Part shown: piece after piece, positions 44,819-54,787 of the stretch
How the letters are laid out: the number at the start of each line of letters is the position of its first letter
Position numbering within the stretch: position 1 is the first letter of the stretch
Translations under genes and position numbers: made by a program
Source of the DNA: Sanderia malayensis
Taxonomy: Eukaryota > Cnidaria > Scyphozoa > Semaeostomeae > Pelagiidae
Direction: 5' to 3'
Assembly (NCBI GenBank): GCA_013076295.1
Contig: RQOL01000718.1
Coordinates: 1,426,001 to 1,490,000, forward strand
Length of the DNA: 64,000 nucleotides
Notes under the pieces: generated by a model
Told to the model about the DNA's origin: nothing
Seen by the model: the letters and a program-made list of their open reading frames with translations, nothing else
Databases searched by the model: none

Positions 44819-47800
44819 GGATAGATAGATAGATAGATAGGTATCAGATGAACCATTGAAAAGTATTCAGTCAATTGCAGTGTAGAACTATAGTGAAAGG
44901 CCAAAGTAATGAACTACTGTATTTAAATCTGCATGTTTGTTTTACTCAGTGGAATTCCCCAAGGTAAACTCGTAAAACGACAGCGATTACCAAAGGATGA
45001 TGTTGGCAATCATTGGCATTGGAAGGATTTAAACATTGGCATCAGTGTTACATTCTACGGGAAGACATTTTTCATTTACGACTGCAACAAATGGACACAG
45101 GTAAGATATCCATTTTTAAGCTATCCATCAGGGTGCTGTACATAAAAACCACTGATTTGATGCTGCATGTTTGCGAGCTTGCGAGATTAACGCATGCTGC
45201 ACTTGTATTCCCTTTGAGAACTTTACCCTCCATGTTGCTGCTAAGTGGTATAATTCTGTTGAATCATTTCTTGGCTAGAGTTATTGGGAGCAATGGTGGT
45301 GCCAGCCCTGCAGGAGTGGGGAACAGAGGGAGTTTTTAGGTGCCCCAATCTTACCCACTCTCACTGTGCTTCTTCTCGTCAAATTTGGATGAATTGCAAG
45401 AATCTTTCTGGCAATTACCCCAGGGGAGGGGACAGTCCCATTTCTGGCATTGTCACTGATCAGAAGTGTATGCCATATTGAAATACCTCTCCAACTTGTT
45501 TTCTACAGAATTTCATGGAAAGTGAAGGCATTGTTCTCAACCCGCCAGAAGACTGCATGAAAGATCCGTACACCGAATCAAGGAAACAACCCATTAGGTC
45601 GTACACAACACCTTCAAACTTTGATAAACTAAGACAATTCATTGAACTTGACAGACAAGTGTTGCGTTTCTATTGCCTATGGGATGACAGAGAGAGTACA
45701 TTTGGAGAACTCAGACCAGTGGTAAGGATGTTTGTCATTGTGGTTACTTCACACTAGTTATGTTTGCTGGTCTTTGCCTGTACCTGTGTGGGAGGGGTGA
45801 AAAGAGAGATCTTCAATTTTTGTGCATTGAAGTTGATTTCATCATTGATGTTTCGTTTAGATCCTGCATTTTTACCTTGTTGATGACACCATGGAAGTGC
45901 GTGAAGTTCACGATGCCAACGATGGCCGGGATCCATTTCCCGTCTTGATCAGGAGACAAAAAATGCCTACAGAAAGAACGAACATTAAATGTGAGTGTTC
46001 ATAATCACCATAATTTTATCAACAACTTTTAATCTGTGTCTGTCTCTGTCTACCATTTCTCACTATAATTTGGAAAAGCAGATGAGCCGAGAGATAGCAT
46101 AGATGTATACTCTAATAGCGGGTAGGAAATGCGAAGGAGCTTTGCGCATTGAGCAACATGACTACTAAGAAGTGATGGTGTATATGAATTTCTTACGCTT
46201 ATGTTTTTCTTCTGATGCAGCCTCGTTTCCGCTTGCTGTGATGGAGATATCCGCGAATGAAGTCGAGGGCTGGTTCACTCCTCAAGACTTTCGAATTGGG
46301 AAAACGATTTTCGTCATGGGCCGACGATTCCTCCTCTACGACTGCGATGACTTCACCAAGAATTACTACACGGCTAATTTTGGAGTGACAGACTTCACGC
46401 CGTTGGACTTCGAAGGAGAAAGCAAAGAAGAGATACAAAAGGTATTGTAACAAGCGTTCACAGTTTTCACGAGAGGCTTTCATTCGCCTATCGTCTCGTC
46501 TAGGTATACCTCATATCCTGTCCGTTGCAGCGTGATGGCTACTATATGTACTGACGATAAGAGTCTTGGGACACTTTCGACAAGAGTCTTGGGACACTTT
46601 CGCACGTATTCTCTTCATCCCCCTTCTGCCCCAAATATCATTGTCACGAAAGATAGTCTTATACGATATCGACAAAATTCATGTGTGCAATTATCATAGA
46701 TGTCTGATTGAGAGACAACTTTGTTTTTAGCGAAATGGGGAATTGAATTAAGCTCTGAAAACAAGTTTATTCTACCGCCTGATAGCCTGTTTCTTCGCAC
46801 TTTTGCAAGTGTTTCAAGGGTTTTTGTCCATCATTGTAATCTCTAAGCATAGCCTTACTCGTACAACAACATCTGAAATAGCTTGGATTTGAATTGCAGA
46901 AAATGCCACCCTACAATGGATTTGGTTCGCTTGAAGATTCGCTACAGTCTTGCCTGTCACTCGTTCCCCAACCACCGAAGAAAGACTTCATTAAGATGCT
47001 GGAGAACGACAACAAGGTCTTAAGATACGAAGGAGTTCTGGTAGGTCGTTATTTCTGCTCATTATCCTCTCACTCTTCACCACAGCACATACAGTTGCTT
47101 AGGATCCAGATGGAGATTAATTAATACCGTATATCCTCTTATTAGCGCCCGCCCTCTTTTAGCCGCCCCCGTCCAATAAGCGCCCACCCTAAAATCAAAG
47201 AGTGTGAAGTAAGCGACCCCTCTTTTAAGCGCCCCCTTTAATAAGCGCCCACCCAATTTTGCAAAATATTTAATAAGCGAAATACGGTATTTGAACAGCT
47301 TTCACGTTGTGTTTTTTTATAGAAATCAGTTCGCCAAGAAGATAAGGACAGAAGGTTTATAATTTCGTACCGGCTCTCTGACGACATGATTACGATCTAC
47401 GAGCCACCGCAGCGTAATTCCGGAGTCTTGGGTGGTAAGTTCCTGGAGCGGACCAAAGTACGAAAACCGGGCTCCTCCATCGACAATCCGGAGTTCTACA
47501 CGCCTGCGGACTTCAAGATCGGATCGAAAATCGAAATATTCAAGCACAAATTCATCATAACCAACGCTGACCGGTACGTACTGGAATACCTCGAAAGCTT
47601 CCCGGATGTGTATCCGTTGGAAACGATAAACAGTTTAAGAGAGGTACACGGGCTAGAACAATTAAAAGCAACTGAACGAAAGGAAGGCCAAGACAATGGT
47701 CAATCGGATTATGCAAAGACAGAAAACCAATGGAGGTAATATAGCTCGCTCTTGCAGTTCTGATAAATTTTACGAAATTCTTTGTTTGTGTATTAATGAC

Positions 47801-47873
47801 AAAAAATTAACAAAGATATTACTTGTATTTCAGATTCAAAGACAAAGAGCCCGATTACAGATGGAGAGTTTAA
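44040..47873 (+). CDS. EFHC1: EF-hand domain-containing protein 1/2-like (three DM10 domains)
   Basis: Inner-junction microtubule protein of motile cilia (Rib72/EFHC family). Nine exons: 44040-44084, 44298-44656, 44950-45100, 45509-45721, 45861-45990, 46221-46441, 46900-47040, 47323-47735, 47834-47873; 570 residues, phases consistent. Landmarks: [30 protein letters not shown]10-1 with [30 protein letters not shown] and [20 protein letters not shown]10-2 with [29 protein letters not shown] and [18 protein letters not shown]; then [19 protein letters not shown]10-3 with [28 protein letters not shown] and [12 protein letters not shown]. The protein stops shortly after DM10-3; the C-terminal EF-hand of human EFHC1 (640 residues) is absent. 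EFHC1 is preferred over EFHC2 by length and wording but not decisively. Confidence 0.93.
44783..44841. repeat. GATA microsatellite in EFHC intron 2
   Basis: About 14 tandem AGAT units with one interruption (AGATGG). Confidence 0.95.
46555..46840. mobile_element. MITE family A copy (EFHC intron 6)
   Basis: GAGTCTTGGGACACTTTCG (duplicated at the left end), GATAGTCTTATACGATAT, CTGATTGAGAGACAACTTTG and a right end CAAGTGTTTCAAGGGTTTTT align with 16867-17146. Confidence 0.75.
47124..47292. mobile_element. MITE-like element, family G (EFHC intron 7)
   Basis: Ends AATACCGTATAT and (inverted) AATACCGTATTT enclose TAAGCGCCCACCC-type repeats. Its right end lies only about 30 bp before the exon 8 acceptor at 47322. 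Confidence 0.7.
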
Positions 47874-48123
47874 GCAAAACTGAACAGTATTGTAAAGTAG
47901 AAATATCTTATTCCTAATTGTATTATACCAATAACTTTTATCACTTGTACTAATTATTTCATGGGTATGTGATATTAAGCACTAAGGTTTGTTTCAGTAA
48001 ATATCAGAGTCTGTTTATCATTTCAGTAAACCAGCTCGGCTTAATTTACTTTGTTTTATAAGAATATTCTACAAAAGTCGGATACCATAAATAACTTGAA
48101 TTGTTCACAGTCTATTTTTCATG

Positions 48124-49558
48124 TTAGTTAACCTTGATACCTAAATGGCCGGCACCTTTTTTCTCCATGCGCATTTGTTTATGCTCTTCTTTTTTCCTCC
48201 GTTGCTCATCAGCTCTTCTCTGCTTGTCAGCTCTTCTCTTCTCTTTAAGCATGCTCCGTGCCTCTTCAGATATCTGTGATTCTTCTATTAACTCGTCATT
48301 CCAGCCCTGCTCATCGTCAACCCATGTTCCCAATTCCGCCTACAAAGTAATTAATATTTGATTTAATAATAATAATAATAAGAGCAATTTTGCAAACCCC
48401 GTTGAAAAATGCTCAATACACATATATGTACAGCAGTATGTTTAGTGCATAAGCATGAAACTCAGAGTTGCTGCGAATCATGCGTCTTTTTCAATAAATA
48501 CTACTTAAGTCTAATATTTGATTTAATAATTAATAAAAGATCTATTAAAACCTTGAAGGCTTATTTAATTCTTCATGTTCAGGAAGAGAGCTTAATGGAG
48601 AGGCAAGGGAGTTCTTAAATAAATTTACAAAATTTTTTGAGTTCCATAACTGCAAAATAACCTTTATGAGCTTTATGGTTTAATCAACCACATATCCATT
48701 ATCATTCAAAATTTCAAAGATAATGAAGGGGGCCTTAATAAAGAGGGGGCTTGATTCAAAATCTTGTTTCAAAAAGGGGCTTATTAGAAAAGAGGCTTAA
48801 AGGGGTTAATAGAGCCTTTCAGTCAATATAATGATGCTGATAAATCTTGAATACAATGCATATTATCTGATCTATTGGTTCTGTTGGCATTACGCTATGC
48901 AAATACGCATACCTGTATGTTGATATTATTTGCATCCACATGCAATCTACTTTGATGAGTTCCTTTTTGATTCATCAGTCCTGTCGGTTTCGAAACCCTC
49001 ACCTAGAGTGACAAAGACAATAACTTATATTCAACTGCTTTCTTTACCACATTCACATGACACCATGTATGTGTCATTAAATGTCATCCCTAATTGTGCA
49101 TAGCATACCATTTTTGGCCTCGTTAGCTTTGGCTCCATGTCTTCGAATAGATTATCATAGCCTGGCTGAGCATCATCATGGTTAGGATCAGCTCCTGTTG
49201 GATTATCTTGCCAATTATTCCAGTCAACAAAATTACTCTCAACTCCAGTCTGCAAGAAAATAAATGAAGAGTATAGCATCAATACAGTAGATGGCATCTC
49301 TCACTAAAACATGGACCACTCTAGTCAAGCAAGTGTCTGGTGGCATACCGTAAATTGTCTCTGAGATGAATGAATGTTTTCATTTATATTATTTCCACCA
49401 ATTGTTATGTGAATTTGTCCACTACCACTACTGCTATCATTAACAATATTATTTGACGACTGCTTACGACTTCGACACCACAATCGCGACAAAAGCCCAA
49501 ATATTATCTTGAATAAAGACCAAATCCAAGATACTACAGGCCAGTGTAGAAAGCCCAT
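48124..49558 (-). CDS. EBAG9: EBAG9/RCAS1-like Golgi membrane protein
   Basis: Small Golgi/secretory-pathway protein that modulates exocytosis; family known as receptor-binding cancer antigen (RCAS1). Four exons (- strand): 49349-49558, 49109-49249, 48913-49002, 48124-48339; 218 residues (human 213), all phase 0. N-terminal membrane anchor PVVSWIWSLFKIIFGLLSRL then a basic palmitoylation-like WCRSRK; middle VDWNNWQDNP (human EEWTSWDED equivalent), DNLFEDMEPKLTRPKMV; C-terminal coiled coil ELGTWVDDEQGWND followed by KRRADKQRRADEQRRKKEE, ending GHLGIKVN, close to the human KIGVKLS end. Head-to-head with WDR4 and tail-to-tail (250 bp) with EFHC. Confidence 0.93.
48640..48830. repeat. Family F repeat copy 2 (EBAG9 intron 3)
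   Basis: AATAAAGAGGGGGCTTGATT, AAAAGGGGCTTATTAGAAAAG and GGGTTAATAGAGCC reiterate the motif of 10843-10985. Confidence 0.55.
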
Positions 49559-49761
49559 TATGCTTTTATAAAGTACCTAAAAACTAAGAACAGACAAAGA
49601 AGAACAATGTTTACACGCCATGATGGTCAGCATCACATTACAACAAGTGTAATTAATTGTTGCTGTTGTTGCTTCTGCACCTTCGCAGCTTAAATGATAG
49701 TCTTCTGTGCAGGCGTATTTCTTCCCCTTCTTTGCGACTGAGATGTGTTAATGTTTATCTA
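49559..49761. promoter_or_regulatory. Candidate bidirectional promoter EBAG9/WDR4
   Basis: Only 203 bases separate the divergent start codons. No TATA box is obvious in either direction; contains short TTGTTGC/CTTCTGC runs. Confidence 0.6.
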
Positions 49762-52700
49762 ATGGCTTCGTTGTCAGTTACAAAAGATCTAATAGCACTG
49801 TGTGCAAGAAATCGTCTTCTAGTATTACAGCAGAGGTAAGTAATTTTGCTGTTATGAATAATTCAGTGGAGTTATAACGCTTAGACTTATTGGCTAGGCC
49901 ACCACGTGGTCGCTCTTATGCATGCATGTGCATCTTTGAGTATGATAAATAGCAATGGTCCACTACCAGGGACGAGATGGAACCTCAGCTGAGACAGTGT
50001 AACGGTGAAAAATTGTGAGATTCCTTATTGCTCTTAAAAAGGTGTAGTAATAAGAAAGGGAAGGGAAGGGCAGCAGAGAGGGGGAAGGAATGAATGAATG
50101 AGGAACCATAACTGCTGACCCAACCCCTGCTCCACTATGCTTCTCCCCCTTTACCGGCCAATCTTTCTTTTAGTAGTGGAGAAATATGTCTGGATTTCAA
50201 GCATGTTGCTGCAAAAATTGAGGACTCACCAAAAAATGATAAAGTGCCAGAACCAGATGATGAGCAGAATAGAAACCTCAGTCAGTGCAAATTCTCTCCA
50301 AGTGGCATTTATCTCTCAACCTCTACTTCAGACAAAATTGTCATAGTTTGGAACACCCAAGATTGGAGTGTCCTTTTCAAAATGTAAGTAGGTTTGTCAT
50401 TCTATTATCATCTTATATATTTTCCTGCTCTCAATGTTATATATACTCCAAAGTCAAGAGGTGTTGGTTGCCTCTTGACTTTTGAGTATTGCATCTGCCT
50501 TGTTTTATTGACAGAAAAATTGTAAAAAGACCAATAAAAATGATATTTACAAGCTGCGAAAACTATCTTCTAGTTGCGGACAAAACAGGAGATGTTACAA
50601 GGTAGCTATGAACGATGGACTTTGTTTGTACTCTGCTTTGTCAAGCTCTGTAAGCCTTCTTGCTCTTTGAAGAATCCCTTTGCGAAGGTGCTAATTATCT
50701 AAAGCTATGACTGTACCTTTCAGAATTTGCCTGCAGACAGGGAAGAGTGATTTTCTTATGGGACACTTGTCTACAGTTCTCGACATGGTATGTTGCCTTT
50801 TCATTTCATTTCATTTCATTTCTAGAGTCACCCTTCAACAAAGTTGATTTACAAGGGGCCTTAACTAAATTTGCGTAGCGAGTTGTTGTTTCATAATGAG
50901 TCATTTGAATAGTCCATGTACACTGTACTTTGGGACATTGAGTTTTGATATTGATTCCTTGTATTACAGTATTGTTATTTGTTTTAGAGCCTGACTAATG
51001 ATGATAAGATACTGATTACTTCAGACAGAGATTACAAGATCAGAATGAGCCACTATCCAAACTGTTACAACATTGACAAATACCTTCTCGCACACACAAA
51101 GTAAGTAGTCCTCACATTTCTGCAACTGCAACTTGCATGATCTCTGCTTACTTTTTCACCTTTACAGTATGTTGCATGCATTTCTGGTATGTGTTTGTGT
51201 GTGCGCATTTGCTAAGATTCTCACAGTTTTGTATCATGTGTAGGTCTTACGCCGAATGGTGATCACCTGGTTAGCGGTGGAGGGGTAAGGCTACAATTTT
51301 ACATTGCTTTTTCATTATCTGCCATTCATACAAGTTGACAAATGTCCTTAGGACACTATTGTTCATTTAGGATGTTACTTATGTAGTCATATTGGCATAT
51401 CAAGCAATCTTAATAGTCATATTTTGCAATACCAATTTCCAGAAACTTTTCATTTTGAAAAGAATTTTTAATTTGACAGGACGGAAAGATCATTCTATGG
51501 AGATTGTCCACAGGGCTACAAATTGACTCTTTATCCTTAAACGACGAGGTATCCACGCAATCATTTTCCTGTACCATTCAAGTACTTTTTCTTACTCTCA
51601 TCTAATATAAAAATTCTATCTGAATCTTTGTTATTTCGTAGGAATCGACAATCGTAAGGTCGATTTGCATCGACGACAAAATGAATGTGTTTGCGATAGC
51701 AGAAAAGTAAGTCAAGTCTCTCGTTTAATAGCTGACTTGCTTTCCATCAGAACACAATAAGCAATAACACTTGGCTGGCATAGTATCCAAGATATTACTT
51801 GCCGTTATATGCGACGTGTGTCAATTACATCATTTTACTGACAACTCGCTTTTTTTACTTGCAACTATCACCGTCTGCAGTAAAAACCCGCATTTCAGAA
51901 CCTGCATATCTTGTATCCTGCTCATTGTATCCTATACCGTCTAAAAACTAAGCAAGCAAGCTAGCAAGCAAGCTTTATTTTTCTTGTTAAGGTGCGACTA
52001 AACATTCACCGAACAGTGAGTTCAAGGGGTGAGATGTTAGCTTGCTTCTGTCGTATGTAAAGCGCATACTTTAATTTGATAACCGAATGATTTGCTGTGC
52101 CGGCCAATTTCAAATGTGGCATGACGCATGTATGCAGAACGTAATGGTAGATGACTAATATTAACGGGTGAAGGATGACTATTTGTCTGGTGCTTTCATT
52201 CCTTTGACCTTATCATCTTCTCCTCTTCTGGTAAGGGCTGCTGTGGACTACCGGTAGCTTTCCTGCCCGCTAACCTCGAGACCACTGGTTCGAAACCTGA
52301 TGGGAACCTCTACTTTGTGTTTTGATCAATTCGTAATTTAAATTTCCTAAAGGTGGGTGCGCAGTGCCATATATAGTCTACTGCACAGAAGTATAGATGA
52401 CGTAATGCTACTGACAGTGTATGGTGTATCGGTTAGGGTTATGGTTAGGATTAGGGTTAGGGTTAGGGTTAAAAGCCGTAAAGGTGGGTGTGTATGTGCA
52501 GTGCCATACATAGGCTACTGCGCAGGAGTATACATGACGTAATGCTACTGACAGTGTATGGTGTTTCGGTCAGGGTTGGGGTTATGGTTAGGATTAGGGT
52601 TAGGGTTAGGGTTAGGGTTAGAAGCCGTAAAGGTGGGTGTGTATGCGCAGTGCCATATATAGGCTACTGCGCAGGAGTATACATGACGTAATACTACTGA

Positions 52701-54424
52701 CAGTGTATCGTGTTTCGTTTAGGGTTGGGATTAGGGCCAGGATTTGGGTTAGGGTTAGGGTTAGAGGCTGTAAAGGTGGGTGTGTATGCGCAGTGCCATA
52801 TATAGGCTACTGCGCATGAGTATACATGACGTAATGCTACTGACAGTGTATGGTGTATCGGTTAGGGTTGGGGTTATGGTTAGGGTTAGGGTTAGGGTTA
52901 GAAGCCGTAAAGGTGGGTGTGTATGCGCAGTGTCGTATATAGACTACTGCGCAGTAGTATACATGACGTAATGCTACTGACAGTGTATGGTGTATCGGTT
53001 AGGGTTATGGTTAGGGTTAGATGGCCCTAAAGGGGGCGTGTATGCGCAGTGCCATGTATAGGTTACTGCACAGGAATATGTATGACGTCATACTACATGA
53101 CGTAATATTTGTGCAATAATAGATTTCAGCAAATCAATTTTAAATGAAGAGAATTTGTGCGCTCAGTTTGAAGATCAAATTCAAATCTTTGTTGATGTGA
53201 CTTCACCATGAAAACAAAACAATACCAAAAACAGAGGAATAAATGTAGAAAGCCCCAGGTTAAAAAGAAAACTAAATTTGGTTCTTAATCTCATTCGTCC
53301 ATGTGAATTCTTAATCCATCCATCCATGCGGATTTTTACTGTATTTTGGCATTTTTGCAAATGAAATTGTTGACTCACATCAAACTCAAGCAAAGTCGGG
53401 TTAATATTGAACGTGTCAATGACTGATCCAATTTGTAACATCTTTTGATTTCAGATTACCAAAGATCTTCTGCTTCAAAATTGAAAAAGAACACTTGGTC
53501 AGATCCATTGACGTCACCTTAACTCACGCACCTATTGATATAGTTTGTATTGGAGATGATGTCATATTGATTCAAGCTAATAAACAAGAGATCATCAGAC
53601 ATTTCAGAGCTCAAACTGATGGCCAGGTATGCTCTACTTAATTTTCTCACAAGATCCTTTGCATTTGAATTGTAAATTGCAGAATTCACGTTGCATCATT
53701 GAATGCTATTACAGTAAACACCCGTATATATGAACCAGTGAATTAAGAACCTTCCAGGTTGAAAACCCTGCTCAAAACAATAGAAAAGACAATAGACTAT
53801 TGTATTTGAACAATAGGCTGGATGCAGAATTCACAGATTCTTATTCGCGGGTGTTTACTGTATAACACACCCGAGCAGCGGCCATCTTGACTCTGTTTAC
53901 AACTACAATTAGGGACAAAAGTCCATGGACACTTGCGACTTTCGCAAGTTTTGCACGTATCCTTCATCGCCCTCCTGCCCCAAACAAGATCATCTCTAAA
54001 GACAGTCTTACACAGTATTGAGAAACTTCTTTATGCACGATCGTCACGGGGTCAGAGTGAGAGAACAACATTTTTTAGGGCGAATGGGGGGATGGTTGAA
54101 TTATGCTTTCAGAAAAGTTTTACGGATTAAGGGCATTACATGAAGTTAAAGCATTTGAGCCTCATAAATCACCATAAATCACCATGTTTGATCTTTCATT
54201 TTATATATATTACAAACTTTTTATCTCTTTTTAGTATCGTCAATTATCAACAACTGATGCTCCGTATTTGGGGGTCTTAGAGAAGGATAGTACACTAGAA
54301 GGTATGTTTCTTGGTACACACAGGCTTTTTCTTTACATTGTCTTCGACGTTGTGGTGGTGTTTTTATTTGGTCCCTGTTCTAGAGCCTCTTTGTATTTCT
54401 CATTGGAGCAGTGAAGGATGGTGA
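49762..54424 (+). CDS. WDR4: tRNA (guanine-N7)-methyltransferase non-catalytic subunit WDR4
   Basis: WD40 partner of METTL1 (Trm82 family) for m7G46 in tRNA. Eleven exons: 49762-49835, 50174-50383, 50515-50601, 50724-50787, 50988-51100, 51227-51284, 51480-51548, 51642-51706, 53455-53626, 54235-54301, 54384-54424; 339 residues, phases consistent. Landmarks: CKFSPSGIYLSTSTSDK; ITTS-type strand VADKTGDV; MGHLSTVLDM; KILITSDRDYKIRMSHYP; FVSCVGLTPNGDHLVSGG; DGKIILWRLSTG. The exon 6 acceptor is at 51226; the nearer AG at 51242-51243 would give a stop. The usual lysine-rich C-terminal tail of human WDR4 (412 residues) is missing: the last exon adds only 13 residues. Intron 9 is 1.7 kb and holds the TTAGGG satellite. 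Confidence 0.9.
51877..51945. mobile_element. MITE family B, fragment (WDR4 intron 8)
   Basis: Left end only: GCAGTAAAAACCCGCATTTC and GAACCTGCATATCTTGTATC. Confidence 0.45.
52226..52312 (+). repeat. tRNA-like/SINE-head sequence (WDR4 intron 8)
   Basis: A good B box, GGTTCGAAACC, and an A-box-like TAGCTTTCCTGCCCG upstream. Acceptor-stem pairing is not convincing, so I treat it as a tRNA-derived repeat and not as a functional tRNA. It abuts the TTAGGG satellite. Confidence 0.35.
52345..53095. repeat. Interstitial satellite with embedded TTAGGG arrays (WDR4 intron 8/9 region)
   Basis: Six units of roughly 120-150 bp starting AAGGTGGGTG at 52350, 52481, 52630, 52773, 52910 and (degraded) about 53028. 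Each unit has ATGCGCAGTGCCATATATAG, ATGACGTAATGCTACTGACA and a block of 3-5 TTAGGG/TTAGGA repeats. It lies in the long WDR4 intron between exons 51642-51706 and 53455-53626. The short repeated reading frames it creates are artefacts. Confidence 0.93.
53710..53862. mobile_element. MITE family B, complete copy (WDR4 intron 9)
   Basis: TACAGTAAACACCCGTATAT at the left and its inverse ending CGCGGGTGTTTACTGTA at the right; inner CAATAGACTATTG. Opposite orientation to 21103-21256. Confidence 0.85.
53909..54150. mobile_element. MITE family A copy (WDR4 intron 9)
   Basis: Left end ATTAGGGACAAAAGTCCATGG, then GCAAGTTTTGCACGTATCCT and AAGACAGTCTTACACAGTAT; right end degraded. Confidence 0.75.
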
Positions 54425-54787
54425 TCGTGGTCGCAAATGAAGTTTTTATTGAAAATGTCTTGAGAAAGATTTTGCGATAGTTTTATTACTTGAGTTTTTG
54501 TACATTTTATTATAAAGCAGTATTCTACCGTTATTTAGGTAGTGCTGCTATGAACATTGATGATTATGATAAATATATCGCGGTTAATTACTGCTGTTAT
54601 TTTTTGTATTTTTTGTCTTTCTGTTGTGTCTGAAGATGAATGGCTTGCTGAATGAATGAATTAGTTGAAAGGTGGGCGTTAAAACCACGTGCGCAGTCTA
54701 GACGCACCATTGCTGTCGTGACGGGCCTTGGCCTTGATGAATCTTACTTGATCACACACAATTATTACTTGCATTTATTATTTTAAA

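Noticed and set aside
51244..51284. Shorter WDR4 exon 6 starting at 51244
   Set aside because: After the phase-2 end of exon 5 it gives an immediate stop; the acceptor at 51226 restores the family motif FVSxxxLTPNGDHLVSGG.
52226..52312. Functional tRNA gene
   Set aside because: B box is good but I cannot pair the acceptor and anticodon stems; more likely a SINE head.
52357..52971. Series of similar ~60-residue plus-strand ORFs that look like a gene family
   Set aside because: They are translations of the TTAGGG satellite units, overlapping each other and ending at unit boundaries.
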